Assembly: GCA_963855995.1 (NCBI GenBank)
Contig: OY979725.1
Span: forward strand, 11,388,383 to 11,452,382
Direction: 5' to 3'
DNA from: Muricea muricata
Lineage: Eukaryota; Cnidaria; Anthozoa; Malacalcyonacea; Plexauridae
Length of the DNA: 64,000 nucleotides
Shown here: in pieces, positions 26,406 through 39,847 of the stretch
Layout: each line of letters opens with the position of its first letter
Position numbering within the stretch: the stretch's first letter is position 1
Translations under genes and position numbers: made by a program
Notes under the pieces: model-generated
Seen by the model: only the letters and a program-made list of their open reading frames with translations
The model's database searches: none
What the model was told of the DNA's origin: nothing

Positions 26406-28154
26406 TTTGATCTTTACAATAATTATAAAGACTCGTTTTGAGGGCGGCGAGTAACCAAAATCTTGTAAATATTAAGTCTGTATATAAATTTAGGTACCCT
26501 GTTAATGGAACAATGAGCTCTGTGAGGATCACCAGTCAGGTTCGGCAAAGCTTGTAAATCAAATAAATAATTTTCTCATACATTGGTTGGAGTTAATGAG
26601 TATTCTGGCGCCGGGACACTTCAGGCGCGTCTGGTTCTTACTGTCCACGCGTGCCAGTATAAATAACTACAATTTTAAAACGTGTTTCATAATTACTGTT
26701 GTTGCACTAGTGCACGCTGCTTTCCTATGACTCGTTGACTTTGAATTATGTAAATAAGTCTGCATGGATCTATATTGTTTTTCTGTCCTGCACGCATACC
26801 AGTTAGTCATAACTGATAGTGTACATCAATATTTGACACTGTCAAATCGGTCAACATGATATATGTTCGTATAGAAAAATGGAACAATCGTAAAAAGAAT
26901 ACTAGTATGAAGAAACAATAGCGGATCTTGCCTTTCCCCTCCCCCCTCCTTCCCCTCCCCAAAGAAAAAATCCCACCTCTGTTCAGATTACTTTTTTCTC
27001 AGTCGAAATTTAGTGATAAGTAGATTCCATTTCAGGTTTCCCATAGTTGGCTTAGTTGCTCAAGCATGGATGCTGCGAATCGCAAGCTATTCCAACAGGG
27101 CTGTGCTATAAGAGAATATCCGTGGAAGCAACATCTTGCTTACGAAGTGCAAAAGTATTTCTCAATAACCGTGAGAAATACATATAAATCGAATTTACCC
27201 GAAGTTTGTATTGTGCAAGCTTTGATAGAGCAAGAGGTATTTGTCTGTTTAAAGACAAAAAAGTATAAAATATAACCTAACCAGCAGAATGCAAATGACA
27301 TTAGATTTGAGATTACAAAGCTTTGCACCGATTGAGTTGCCGAATTTGCACATTTTGTACAAATTTAGCAACAGCTACTTTTGGAATAGATTGTACATTT
27401 CATACTTGCAACAGGTTGGCGCATGGGCAAACCATTGCCAAATTCGAATTTTCATCAAATGTAGTTTCGTTCTAATTCTCACTTTGCTTTTTTAAAAACA
27501 ATTCCGACCACACTGCATTCTGGTAAGGTGTGCATCCCCATCTTTTTCGCAATGCTCAATTGTAGCAGAGTCATTAATTGACATTCGTGACTGTGAGTTG
27601 TAAAATGTTTGTAATTTCAATGGTAAGGAAGATAATCTGTGTTAGAACACTTGCTGTGTGTTTGCATGTACTTTCATTTAATGCAGTTTATTTGTGTATG
27701 TTATTGTGTACTTGTAAACGTTATTATTATTCATTCTAAGTACTATTGTTACTGAGAGTGTCTCGCATGAAACTTTGAACACCCCCTTTCGCGCTCTCGC
27801 CATTTGGATAAGTCCAATTAAAGTTTGTTAAAATAAAAATAAAATAGGAGCGATAAACATACTGGTATGAAGTGAGTAGAAACTGATGACATTTCAGAGA
27901 CGATGACAAGAAATAAAAATCGTCCTACCTTTGTCAGTTTCAGCAGTGCATAATCTCCTAGCGTGATTAGCTCCATGCATCAAGAACCTGGCCTCTATAA
28001 AAGAAGTGAAAAAATATTATCGTGTTAGGACATGGTTAATTATGGAAACTAAGACGCTAAACTGAAAAACTATTATTACTATATAATCATCACGTCCAAA
28101 ACATAACCGGATTGACCATGATTGACCTGATTTAACTAAACTTATAATCTGATA

Positions 28155-28454
28155 ATTACACCCGTTTTCAAAATTACGCAAAATTATTTATGTTAGACGA
28201 TCAAACGAAGCTCAAATTGGTCAAAGTTTTAATTTTTTTCATTAGTATCAATGTATATGCTTTGTTGTTTTTTTAAATAAATGTTTTGAATGGCTTTCAA
28301 GACATTTCAGTGATAATTATTGCAAAAGTACAATTTGATATATATTTGTCTACGTTCGCCGTTGCTTTTTATAGCAGTTCGCCGGACATAAAATTAACAT
28401 TTGCAACTAAAATTATTTTTTGCCTGGTCGCGTAATTTTGAAAACGGGTGTAAT
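28155..28454. mobile_element. MITE with 25-bp perfect terminal inverted repeats
   Basis: It starts ATTACACCCGTTTTCAAAAT and ends with the exact reverse complement. It is 300 bases long with no coding capacity. Confidence 0.8.
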
Positions 28455-31400
28455 GAGTCCGAGAAGGTCGATGTCATTTGAAAAAAGTCGTTGCTTGGGA
28501 GCTATAAAAAGAAGAGTTGAAGGAGTTTTTTATACCTCCAAAACGACATTTTGCTTTGATTTTGGCGGGATTATAAATGGGATTTAGTGAAAATAGGGAA
28601 TAGCAGTAGATTACGAAGGTACTAAAATACCCAGATTCCCCCGGTAACATGTCAGATATACTTCCATATCACTTTTAAAATTCTGGCTGGCATGTTGGCT
28701 AATCATGTTGTACACTGCATATTAGCTATAGGCTTGTTTGACTCGATAATTATGTCGTGAGGGACTTGTCAAAAATTAACCGTGGGGGAGGTGGTTGGGT
28801 TAATTGAAGGAGAGGGTTATTCAAATTCACGCTTGAGCTCGAATAGTTGTTGGTTCATGGAATATACTCATGACATTCGTACGTTAAAGAAAAAATAGTG
28901 CTATATTTGTTTCAAACTTTAATTCAAGGGTCTAAAAGTTGAGAACCCTCCCCATGTTTTCACCGCCCCCCTCCCTCCCTCCCCAATGTTAATGTCCGAC
29001 AAGACCCTTAAACGTATTGTTGTTGTAAATATAACTTAGGTATAAAGAATTATACAAACATCATTTCTTCCAATTTCTTCCAGATTCAAAAACACTAATA
29101 TTTATTAGAATGAATTATATAATTAACACTCAGGCCATCATAAGAGAAATTGAACATTAACAAATACAGGCAAGTTATTTTTAATTGACATATACTTCAG
29201 AAAAAGTTGCACAACATAGAACGAGGAATGAAGAGAAGACTTCGTATTTAGGGCTTTGGTTTAAGATCGTGTTTCGACGCTCGTGCCAGACTCCTGCGTG
29301 AAAAACGAGAGCCAGCGTATCTGTGTGCAAGCTGATTGCAAGTCAGTAGAGTTTATTAATTGAGCGATAAACTGCTAAACTTATCTTTGCTAAACTTATG
29401 GGATAAAACTTGAGCAAAATCAGCGAATAATAATAACTAAAGGCTTCATTAACTTACACTGGTTAAAAAAAAGTGCATATACTTAGCTATCAGGTATCTA
29501 TCTATATTACCAGTATTATTACATTAGGGGGAGCTAATCGCAATTCTATTATAAACAACAGAAAATAGCTCACTGCTCACATCATTTAACGATAATACGT
29601 AGTAAGATGGAGCATCATAACTTTCTCGACTTGAATATTGCGCCCTTAAAGCACGAATGTGTCTAGGATATCTAATAAGCATCCCTGATGGCCACATGCA
29701 AATGAAGTCATCGTTCTAAATGCTTCAATGAGACGGACAAATTTTAAAACAAACTCGCTGTTAATGATGTGAGAAGTGGAGTTTAATTTCATCCAAAAAT
29801 TTTGTTGTTGCCGAGGTTTTTCTGCAAAAAATCGTCTTTAAACGCCTGCTGTGTAAAACACACATCGAACTTGGACGCCATTTTGTCAAGCTAATGAAGT
29901 AGTGGAGCTCTTGGTCGGTAAGAATTCAAGGAACGAATTGTTTATTTAAGTACTACGACGTGGCGAAAAACACTCATTAACTTCTCCAAACCAGTTTGAT
30001 TTGTTTTCCCCCCATTGCAGTTTTGAATGAAGCTTTGGCACGATTTCCTTGTAGCTACAAAGAAATTACCCATTGATTTTTCCCCCGTTCACGTAGGCGT
30101 ATATTTTGAAGACCTGTGCCATCGCTAGTTTATCATGGACTCGTATTTTAACCTTTCACTTATTATTCGAACCTGACCTGTACATCTTACGCTACTGTAT
30201 AGTTGTCCGAAATTGCCTCGAGTCTCGTATCCGAAGAGGGAGAACAACACACACGCCACAGGCACTCCATTGCATGAACGAGCAACTTGTTAATTATGTT
30301 TGCCGCAATTTTATGCCATGATTCCAATGTTGTCATTTGAAATCCGATGATATATGTTTTCATTTTGGATCACGATCTTTCCATGTAGCACTGCATGCAA
30401 GAATTTGGCTCAGAATTGTAGTATTATTTAGCGAGGTATTGATTTATTTTAATGCAATTTCGAGGCACGGGAATCGATTTGCAATTCAGCGCAATACTGA
30501 TCCTGCTGGACAAAAGCATACTATGACACTGGGACTGCAATAATTAACACTTATTTACTGGGCGCGAGGGAAGTTAACTGCCATTAAAACCCTTGTGATA
30601 CATCTTGTCCAGTAGAGAGTTCTTCGTTGCGCGTTGATGTATTATTTACTGCGTTTGGATTATCATTTTCGAAAGAGGTTTTTTAGTTTTAGTCTATCAA
30701 ACTCGACCAAAGCATATCGAAGACATAAGAGAGCTTCACACGCAAGTACATTGAACATTCAGCATTTGATTAAATCGGTTCCCAACTTGGAGCAATAAAT
30801 TCTATAGAACAGAATCAATCCAAATCCATCTTCCTCATCAGTCAACTTTTACTGGAGGGATATCATATCGAAAAACTAATTCCATATCAGAACGAGTCCC
30901 TTAATGAGCTATCTATCTTTTCTTTAGCTCGTCGAACTGATTCCAATATGAATGTAATATGAACAATGGAGATATTCATGACATGGATTTGCTGAACTCA
31001 TGCACGTTTCTAAAGAAACGTCCCAAGCGAAGGTAAAAACTGATTAAAAACATTGCTTCACGAGCAGAAATATTTCTCTGCGCCATTGTAGAGTGAACTC
31101 CGTGCAAGAAACTGAATTCGTTCAGCAACTAGGATTTTAAAATACTACTTGGGTCACAACATCGTTTGAAAAGTTGAACGCTCCTTAAGGTTTGATATCC
31201 AAACATTCGGTTCGCTACGCCATTTGTTATCATTATTGATCTCAAGCAACAAAAAACATTTAAACCAAATGAATTTTGATAAACTTTCGAACCCGAAGAG
31301 ACCAGGGACACTTTGAAAAGCCTTTAAATTGTTTCAATACAAGACAAGAAAAGAACTCCCCTGATGAGACAAATAACAAACAGAATATCTTCTAATTAGG

Positions 31401-31643
31401 TTACCAAGAAAGCATTGCTTTAAGTAACAGGTCCACCGAACGATTGTAACAGCGGGAAAGCCAGCACAAAAAGGTAAGGGAAATACAAAATAGTTTCACT
31501 ACAAATCGCTCTCTTAAACAGAAGACAAATCGTTGTATTGTCTCTTATACACAACGTATACATGTACGGATTGTGGACAAATAACTTTGGAAAATGTTAT
31601 TTTTTAATAGAAAACAAGTTTGGGGCAGACACCAGAAATAAAC

Positions 31644-34003
31644 ATGTATTTCCCGTTCTACAAAAGTGGAATAAGTCCGCTAGCAGACAATGACGGGGTT
31701 CCAGTCTCTCCAAACTTTCCTCAGCAAACGAATGACACAGATAAATGCAACAACGAATCATCGGTAAAGGCATCTAGTCCAAAAAAACAGAAGATAGAAG
31801 GCGATCATTTTGAACTAGTACAACAAAAATTTCTTGAACGAAATGACATGAGAAAATCGCCACTTCCTTATATCGGAATGATAGCCGAAGCTATTCATTC
31901 AAGCCCCGACAAGAAGATGGTTTTATCGGAAATATACACTTACATGGAACAGCATTACTTTCAATATCTTTCTGGAAAGCCTAGGTGGCGAAATACGGTC
32001 AGACACAACCTATCGTTTCACAAATGCTTTGTGAAATGCGAGTGTTCGCGACGAGGTAATCGCAGCCACTTTTGGAGCATTCATCCGGATTACATCGAAC
32101 AATTTAAACGCGGAAACTTCACGAAAACGCTAAGTCCACCACGAGACCAGGTGAATGTAAGCCCGTATGCACCGGAACAGCAAATGTTTCGCAGAAGTTC
32201 CAATGAGAGCCACAACAGGTTTCTCTCGAATTCAGAATACGAGAATTATCTTCATTATGATGCACTTTCTCCACCAAATGCAAACACTCTTTATCAAATT
32301 ATTCGACCATCAACAAGCGCTGTTTTACACCCGCATTGCGAGGTACGTCCATTTCCATTGGTGCAAAGCAGCTCCATAAGAGGTAATAATAATCTATATT
32401 TTCATTCCTTTCACATACATTGGCGTTAATTTTATAAAATTCACTAAGACTACAGCTAGGAGGAAAGATCCCTCGATCTTTAATAATGATAATAACAAGT
32501 CTTTATTTTGAGCAATCTCTAAACACCACATGCAGTACGTGTGCCTTTACATAATTAAATATCAAAATATCAAGTTATAAAGGAATATTTACATTATATG
32601 AAACATAGAGGGAGGAAAGAGAATTAGTTTTCCATAGAGTTTGGCTTCAGGTTAGCTGGTCAAAAGCAGGTGAACTTAACCCTGGGTTAAAGTAAAGCTC
32701 AAAGCAAATTTATTTATACAAGCTGCTTGTCTATATACTTGGAAATATTTCATCCCGAAATCATGTCTGGACTAATGGTTGTTTTGGTTTGTGAAGTGTT
32801 GTTGAAACGGAGATGTGGATCGAATACACAACGGACCTCTCCTTGCACTGGCTAAGCTATGAGAAGTTCAACTTCTGTATGCTCTGTGTTAAAGTGCCTA
32901 TGACACGAAAATTTTTATTGCATAATGAGAAAGAGCATTTAAAACTGTAGTACAAGCTCTTTTGTACTTTTCCGCTGCAACTTTTTGTTGATGAGATATT
33001 TCAGTTTGGATTTTTTGTTTTGTCGGCTAATTACGTCATACTTTGCATAATGAGGCATCAGAAAGTAGATTATAAAGTTGTTTTCCTATGAAGGGACGAC
33101 GTGCAACATTAATGAGATGCTTATGTCTGTCCTTTATCTACATATCCTTTCAATATTACGAGAATTTTGCTCATTGAAGACATAGATACCTGGTATTCAA
33201 CAACAACTCATTATGCAAAGTGTGACGTAAATTAGCATCCAAAACAAAAAATTCAAACTGAACAATCTCATCAACAAAACGTTGCAGGGCAAAAGTTTAA
33301 GAGAACTTGTATTACAGTTTTAAATACTCTTTCATATCATGTAATAAAAGTTTTGGTGTCATGGGCACTTTAAAGACAAGCTTTAGCCCTTATCGTTATA
33401 TGAATTTCCACGTAACTAAAACTGATATTGAGGCCACAATGTGCAGGTCTGCATGGGTAGGAAATTATATCATTTACGTGGATTTCATTTACGTACGTTC
33501 TGGATTTTTGTGAATTTTGGGTTCTGGATATTGAAAATTTCAAGATTTTCGTGGATTGGTAGATTTCAGTGTTCAGATATTAGAAATTCTACGATTTGCA
33601 TAGATTTCAGAGTCTGGGTATGAAATTACATGATTTTCGTAAGATTTCTTCAACGCTCCCCTCGGTGTTACGCCTGTCAGGCATCTCATATAATGCTCAT
33701 AGTCGCCATTAATTTGTTTTGGCCGCTAGTTTTGCTGAATATGTTTATCATAATTTGTGAGTTTTACTCAAAGAAAAACTATCTATCTTTTCTCGTGTTC
33801 CAGGGCAGTTTCCTAGCCACGAAGGAAGAAATCAAAGGTTTTTCCCAACTGATACAACATTACCGTCGTATCAATTTCGACATCTCATTCCAATACCATG
33901 GCAGTACCAACACGTGTCTCTGACAACACACACAAGTCACGAGGCGTATCCAGACTCGAGAATTAGTCAAACACCTCCAAACACACCAAATATGAAAAGT
34001 TAA
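31644..34003 (+). CDS. FoxQ2-like forkhead transcription factor (copy 2), two exons
   Basis: Exons 31644-32382 and 33804-34003 join in phase 1 (donor AGAG|GTAATA, acceptor TCGTGTTCCAG) to give 312 residues. The ATG at 31644 is the first methionine codon of the open frame. The forkhead domain is at about 72-160: SPLPYIGMIAEAIHSSP, LSEIYTYMEQHYF, WRNTVRHNLSFHKCF, then SHFWSIHPDYIEQFKRGNF. This is closest in pattern to copy 1 and to FoxQ2. The wing is altered (CSRRGNRSH in place of the usual xxGKGxx). The second exon supplies a P/Q/T/S-rich tail ending PPNTPNMKS. The 1.4-kb intron contains a MITE (32891-33371). The gene is divergent from typical FoxQ2 and may be a lineage-specific paralogue. Confidence 0.87.
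32891..33371. mobile_element. Long inverted-repeat MITE inside the forkhead intron
   Basis: AAAGTGCCTATGACACGAAA at the left and the matching inverted TGTCATGGGCACTTT at the right begin arms that remain similar for over 150 bases (for example CATTATGCAAAGTGTGACGT against ACGTCATACTTTGCATAATG). Confidence 0.78.
33450..33640. repeat. Degenerate tandem repeat of GATTT/TCTGGATATT words
   Basis: Variants of GGATTTCATTTACG, TTCTGGATATTGAAAATTTC and AGATATTAGAAATTCTACG recur with a period of about 45 bases in the forkhead intron. Confidence 0.5.
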
Positions 34004-34889
34004 TCAGTGCCACTGGAAGGGAGAAGGGGGATGTTAGGGGGCGGTAAAGACCTTCGCTTAACAGCAAGATATGTTTGAATTATTCAAATATATCAACTGA
34101 ATAGCTCTATGACAAAGCTTTGAGAGCACTTTATCAAACACAATTGCATTACTTGGCAATCAATTCATAAATATATTACATAAAGTACAAGCTAAATAAA
34201 TTTGAAGATGCATAAAGTCCATTCTGCACATCAGCGCTGCTCATACTAAAGGGGGACCCGCAGGTATATAAAACATTGCCCAAATTTGGCATCATTCAAC
34301 CTTTTTCTGAATTGAAACACTGGCTTTTTAGCTAGTGACTTGTGTTGTATCCCGTAATTGTAACCATTTATGAGCATGGCAAACCAGAAGTGTGGTATAT
34401 TTAGCCCACATGCGCAGCATACCATTCAAATCTTACAAATATAGGAGTCAGCAAAGCTTTGTGTACATTATCTTTGCATAACTAAAATTTATCTCAAAAT
34501 TTAATATAAATGATGACAAATGTATCCAAAGCTTAAATACAAAATATGTTCAATTTTGAAGACTAATAAACGTCATTTAATAACAAAACTTGCCTATACT
34601 GAACACTAAGAGATATAAATGAACTCAAATGAGACGAATTTAACAATATTTTTAACAAAGAAATGCAGAAGTACGAACCTTTTCTTGTTGTCTTCGAGAA
34701 AGTTCAAATTTGGTTCAAATTTCCCGCAAATTTTAAAGATGGGTCAAGTGGGAGCATGAGTACGAAAGTACGCCGACGTACACATTTTCAGCGGTTTTAT
34801 ATTCTAGTTCCAGTCCTCCCATGAAATTCTCTAAACTGACGTAGCATTCTTTTTGTTATCAATCGAACACAGATCACTAAAGTCAGAAA
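34004..34889. other. Spacer between FoxQ2-like copy 2 and SEC61B
   Basis: This interval holds the 3' region of the forkhead gene and the promoter/5' UTR of SEC61B. No other feature is supported. Confidence 0.5.
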
Positions 34890-36168
34890 ATGGTAAGTTT
34901 TAAATCGTTTTTACGAGATTAAGTATCTATAGATTACTCTGTTTCCTTTGTAGGATAGTTACATGTGTATAAAGGTTTATGAGGTCTTGTTAAAACGGTT
35001 AAAATAGCGAAGTTTAAGACAATATAAATACTGGTGTGATCATATGCCTTTATACGGTTGGTAATCGTGCCATGATATTGCTACTACTTAGTTGTTTTTT
35101 ACCAGAAACACCTATATAGATCGTCATGTTTGGTTTGTATTGTAGTTATTTGTACGCAAAGCATAGCAACACTGTTCAAATGACCAAAATATTTTTGTGT
35201 TCAAAGAGAACAAACTTGACTTTGTGATTCACAATGTTTGCATATCTGAAGTTATGGCCTATAAAGCCATACTAATTTTACGAGGGTGCTACTGGAAGCG
35301 ACTAAGCAACTCATATCTGGTCTCGAAGGGCACAGCTTACAGCCTTACACTAGAAAAGGGTAGAAAATGATTGTTCCTAAAAGAAACCATTTAAGCAAAG
35401 GCAAGAAAACCAGGACCACTTTGTCTTTACAGCATCTCAAGTTGAAACTATGGACTGTAGTAATACATACTTGTTGATATCAAGATACGTTAATTCACAG
35501 GGGGCATTGTATAACTTTATAAGATGCTAGAAATGGTTTACTTTTTAGGTTCAATCAGCATCAGCAACATCCGTTGGGGGAGGAAAATCACCATCAAAGG
35601 GTCTGGCCAAGTCCTCAAGTACTGGTGGGCAAGCCAGACAGAGAAAGGGAACATCTGGTGCTGTTACAAGGAGGCCAACTACGGCTGGTGGTGGGGGAAT
35701 GTGGAAATTTTACACCGAAGACTCACCTGGACTGAAAGTGTATGTCAGCTTCTTAGATTATCTGAATTACCATACTGGCAGATTATAATCAGGAGGTTGG
35801 GCATAGATATAGACTAGGGATACAGCTATTGTAAAAAAAAGTAGTTCAACAGTTAGATGTTTTATTGCTGCTTAAAAAGGTAACTACTGCCTTTAGTCCT
35901 CACTATACCACGATATCAGCAAGTATCTTTACAGGTTGTTTTAAATCTTCATTCTGTACAAATTTTTAACTTTTGATAGCAAATGTTTCAACCCTGGTTT
36001 TTAAATACACACTGTAAAATCTTGAGAACATAGTGGAAGAAATATGTACATTTCTGACATTGCTTTTTCCCTTTATATAGTGGTCCAGTACCTGTCCTTG
36101 TTCTGAGCCTCTTATTTATCGCCTCTGTTTTCCTGCTTCACATTTGGGGAAAGTACAACCGTGGTTGA
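34890..36168 (+). CDS. SEC61B: Protein transport protein Sec61 subunit beta
   Basis: Exons are 34890-34892 (the ATG alone, then GTAAGT), 35549-35739 and 36081-36168, giving 93 residues, close to the 96 of the human protein. Sec61 beta is the small tail-anchored subunit of the ER translocon. The disordered cytosolic part has [15 protein letters not shown] and TGGQARQRK, followed by the near-invariant [19 protein letters not shown]. The C-terminal membrane helix is [20 protein letters not shown], ending WGKYNRG. The junction at LKV splits the valine codon (phase 2, donor GTATGT). A poly(A) signal follows immediately. It is a conserved housekeeping gene and a useful anchor for the local gene models. 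Confidence 0.97.
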
Positions 36169-36171
36169 AGA

Positions 36172-36177
36172 AATAAA
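36172..36177 (+). terminator. Poly(A) signal of SEC61B
   Basis: AATAAA begins four bases after the stop codon. This is very close, but the downstream AT-rich sequence offers further signals, so the exact cleavage site is uncertain. Confidence 0.6.
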
Positions 36178-36719
36178 CCTTGATGCTTCGAGGGGGCAAC
36201 GCCAAAATATAAAAAGAAAGTCTACAAAATGAACTTCAAAATACAACATATGGACTTACTATTTAATACGCACAGTCACTCATGTTCATTGTTGTAGAAT
36301 TGTATCTTGAATTTTTTAATAAAATTATGTCTATATTATATACTATATGAAAAATATTTTACAATAAAGCAATGAATTAATATCTAGTACTATTACACTA
36401 TCAGGTAGTGAAGCATCCTATATTTTTGTGTACTAATTACCTAATATGGGTTGTCTTTTCATATACACTACCAGATATGTAATACTTTGTTTCAATTAAT
36501 AGCAACATACATCAACTGCTAACCTGCAAATGTAATTATTTAAGTATGCAAGTTTAACTCTCTTAAAGATACTCAATATCTTAATAGGTAGGACCATTTA
36601 CTGTAGTTTGCTCACCTTGGGAAACATTGTTGCAGAAACAAAATTTGCTTCCCAGCAGAACTTCCTGGGAAACAAAGGTATTTCTCAAAAAATTCAAAAA
36701 ACATTTTTACAGAACAAGC

Positions 36720-36725
36720 TTTATT
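36720..36725 (-). terminator. Poly(A) signal of MGAT1
   Basis: TTTATT on the plus strand reads AATAAA on the gene strand, about 185 bases after the stop codon. Confidence 0.6.
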
Positions 36726-36909
36726 TCTGAATGTTGCCAGTTTATCCAGATTTTCTAGCTTTGTAAGCAATGTTTTAAGACTGGTGCTAGGAGGATCTTA
36801 AAACACATCCAGGTAATTCTTCTCACACAAATTTTTCCCAGTTTTCCTGGGATAAAACATGATCATAGAACATTTGATACTTGACAGTAAATATAGTTTG
36901 CCCCAGACT

Positions 36910-39477
36910 TTATTTTTTCTGTGTAATATAAATTCTTATTCCTCTGTACATAACAGTAACAATACCATGATAGCCAGCTCGTGGCACACCAGCTTTAAAG
37001 TCCACCATCGCACCAAGTCTCGATGCAACCCTGTTGAAAGTAGACTCTGTCCAATAATTCACCCTTACTGCCACATGGTTGTCAGTTTTTCGTGCTATGA
37101 CATCTTCGATGCTAAAAACCGGCAAGCTTTCAATTTTACTAAGAAATTCTGCATCATACTTGTCTTTAGTAAGATATGATAAATCTGCATGTAAGAAATC
37201 GAATTTCTTGTCATTCAATATGATGAACTTTAGGTGCTGATCAAAGAACTGTCCTTGACTAACACCAATTCGGCCAAACGTTTTTGTTCTAGAGATCTCG
37301 GGTCTTATACAAACTCGGTCTTTTCGTTGCTCTGGTTCTCTCACCCAATCATCCCAGAATCCTGCAGGCCATTTTGGGCCAAGTTCTTGCCACATTTTTT
37401 TAGTTATCATCCAGCCAAGGCCAGGAAAGAAATCGGAGCGATACAACTTTCCATTTTCACGCGGTTCTATCAGGCCTGCCTTACCATTGTCATTCCATGC
37501 AGACACACACCATATTGACGGGTCTTTGTCCAGTAAATATCTTGTACCCAAGAAATAGTCATAAAAGTCGGGAGCTAGCAAAAGTTTATACAAAAATAGC
37601 TGGTAATGGAAGAATTTATCAAAGAGTATGGCAAAATTTATTCTTACTCTAGATATACATTTGAGTTCTATACTCCAAGCTCAGGCAACCAAGGCAAAGC
37701 AAATCACATACCTATGTCTAGATCATCTTCAACAATTAGCACTGTGTCGTAACCCATTTTGTCAAACATTTGACCCAGGGCCCACTTGAAATGCCGTGAA
37801 ATTTTGTAATACCCTGTAAAATGTCTCATGTTTGCTGGAACATCTGGTTGCGACAGATCTGGTTGCTTGATATGACGAACCTTGTCTCCAAAAGCAGAAA
37901 TTGCCTTCGATGTTTCTTGATGTCCACAGTCTTGGCTCACAACAATTGGAAATCGTGAAGCAGATGGTCGATACTTTAGTAAGCCAGTGAGTGACCTTGT
38001 AATTGCATCTGGTCTGTTACACGAAATCACTACAACTCCAATTGTATACATTGAGATATCTTGCCTGGGTATCACTGGAGATTTTATCACTAGGTTCCAA
38101 AAATAGAGATTTTAGTTAATAATTGCATCTTAGATGATGCCTTATTGTTTTACTTTGTCTAATACATAGATATCTCATATACACTAGATAGTGCATCTGT
38201 ATATTAAAAAGTGAAGCAAAAAATCTCAGCAGTATCCCCTTATAACAATAGGCAGCAGCCATAATGGTCGTTCCCACTCATCAGAAAAATGCTACACAAA
38301 ACACTATACTTCTCTGCACTAAACACTATACTTTGTTTATTAAATACTTTTTAGCTGCATAAAAGAGCATTTATTCTCAATTTTGTCCATTTCCGCAAAA
38401 CAAAATATGCAAATCATCATGCTCCGTGTCAACTCTGTGGAAACGACCAGTGCCTGCGATCCGGATTCAATTTTCTCCTGCCTGCCCACAGTGTGGGATG
38501 CACCATCTAGTGTATATGATATATCTATGGTCTAGTTGCAGACAATGTTACAAGTCAAAAGAAGAACGCTTTATAGAAACTAGAAATTAAAATTAACATA
38601 GAAGGTCCTTACCTAACTGTCGAGGTTGGAATATGCTAAAATTTTGGCATGCTACCCCCCCCCTTCATATTTTCTTAATATTAAAGATGCTCTAAAGTCT
38701 GTTTAATGTATCAATTCTGCTTGTATAAAAATTGCCCAAATTTAACATTTTCAAAACTTTTTCTGAATTGAAATTCTAGTTTATATTAATTTATGACATT
38801 AGGAAACCAGAGCAGTTTTGCATATAATATTTTACAAAATATACAAGTTCAGAATGCAAACAAAGCGTTTGCTTTGCTTTATTTATAAACATTTTGAATT
38901 TCACAGCATCTTTAAACATGTAAACAAAACAGAATGCGAATTCATTCAATTAACTACACAGTCTGATAGTCCAACATCATGCACGGATTAATAATCTCAA
39001 TAAAAATTAATAAGTGTCAACACTTGTTTTAAGTGTACCTTTTTTTTCATTACGATTTGAGACAAGAGGTTTAGACTTCTGTGTCTGTTGATGATTACTT
39101 CCCCTGGAAGGTCCCGACAACGTATCAGCACGAACTACACTTTTCATAACCCCTCTGTCCACTATCCCGTCTGAGATTCTGCGCTTCGGCGGCCGAGGTT
39201 GCTTGCGAAAAGTGTGTTTCAGCTTACCTCTTGCGAGAGGCGTATTCTGCACGGCATCCTGCTTTGTTTCGTCTTTATCGTCTGTTTCGACAGGTACATT
39301 TTTGGCTATGTTGATAAAATCAAATGTTCTTGTTGGCATGTACCGTATGTTAAAATTGTCTTCGTTTACTTCGATTTCTGGTCTAGAATGCTTCGATATT
39401 AAAACAAATAAGAGAATTAAAACCGCCACAATTAAAATGGCTATACCAGTTTTATGTTTAAGCCGTACAACCCGCAT
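36910..39477 (-). CDS. MGAT1: Alpha-1,3-mannosyl-glycoprotein 2-beta-N-acetylglucosaminyltransferase (GnT-I)
   Basis: Exons in transcript order are 39477-39039, 38089-37712 and 37574-36910. Both junctions are phase 1, giving 493 residues. The enzyme adds GlcNAc to Man5GlcNAc2 in the medial Golgi and starts hybrid and complex N-glycan synthesis. It is a type II membrane protein: short basic cytosolic end, helix TGIAILIVAVLILLFVLIS (about 10-28), then a long basic stem. The GT13 domain contains VVVISCNRP, FPIVVSQDCGH, GYYKISRHFKWALGQ, the metal/nucleotide motif VEDDLDI, WCVSAWNDNG, FFPGLGWM, FWDDW, RPEISRTKTFG, GQFFDQHLKFI and GVPRAGYHGIV. All are strongly conserved with vertebrate MGAT1. The stem is longer than in human (445 residues total). 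Confidence 0.96.
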
Positions 39478-39847
39478 TTTATTTTTATTTCGTTGAAAAA
39501 CACTATTTTAAAACTTGACACGTTTACATCATTGGCCAGCCATTTTGAATAATTTACATGTGCTTGACGGATGGGGCAGATTGGAACTTTTTGGGGGGTT
39601 GAACATTGTACAACGTCGCCAGGTTTGGAAAATTTTAACACTGGCTATGTGTTTGAAAATCTGCAATATAAAATTTTAAAGAAAGATACTACAGATCGAC
39701 AGGAAATTTATAATCTTTAATATACTGTGCTTGCAGGAAGAGATTTTTTCCACCTCTGATAAAAGAGAATACAATTCCATAAAGACATTTTCTAAATTGT
39801 AATTTCTTACAAATGCGATTACAAAAAGCATGCATCTCAGTATCTTA
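39478..39847. other. MGAT1 promoter side / JAMM-A 3' side
   Basis: This short spacer lies between two minus-strand genes. If JAMM-A splices at its possible phase-1 donor (AAAG|GTGCCC near 39971), a further exon could lie here, but none is recognised. Confidence 0.35.

Larger units (their letters stand above)
13747..31643. other. About 18 kb gene-poor interval between the two forkhead genes
   Basis: No gene is supported. All open frames are under about 110 codons and lack family motifs. The interval contains MITE-like elements (listed separately), a local triplication (21200-22030), poly-C/poly-G runs (25690, 26940, 28965) and short tRNA-like half motifs. Regulatory DNA for the flanking developmental regulators is plausible but not demonstrable here. 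Confidence 0.6.
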
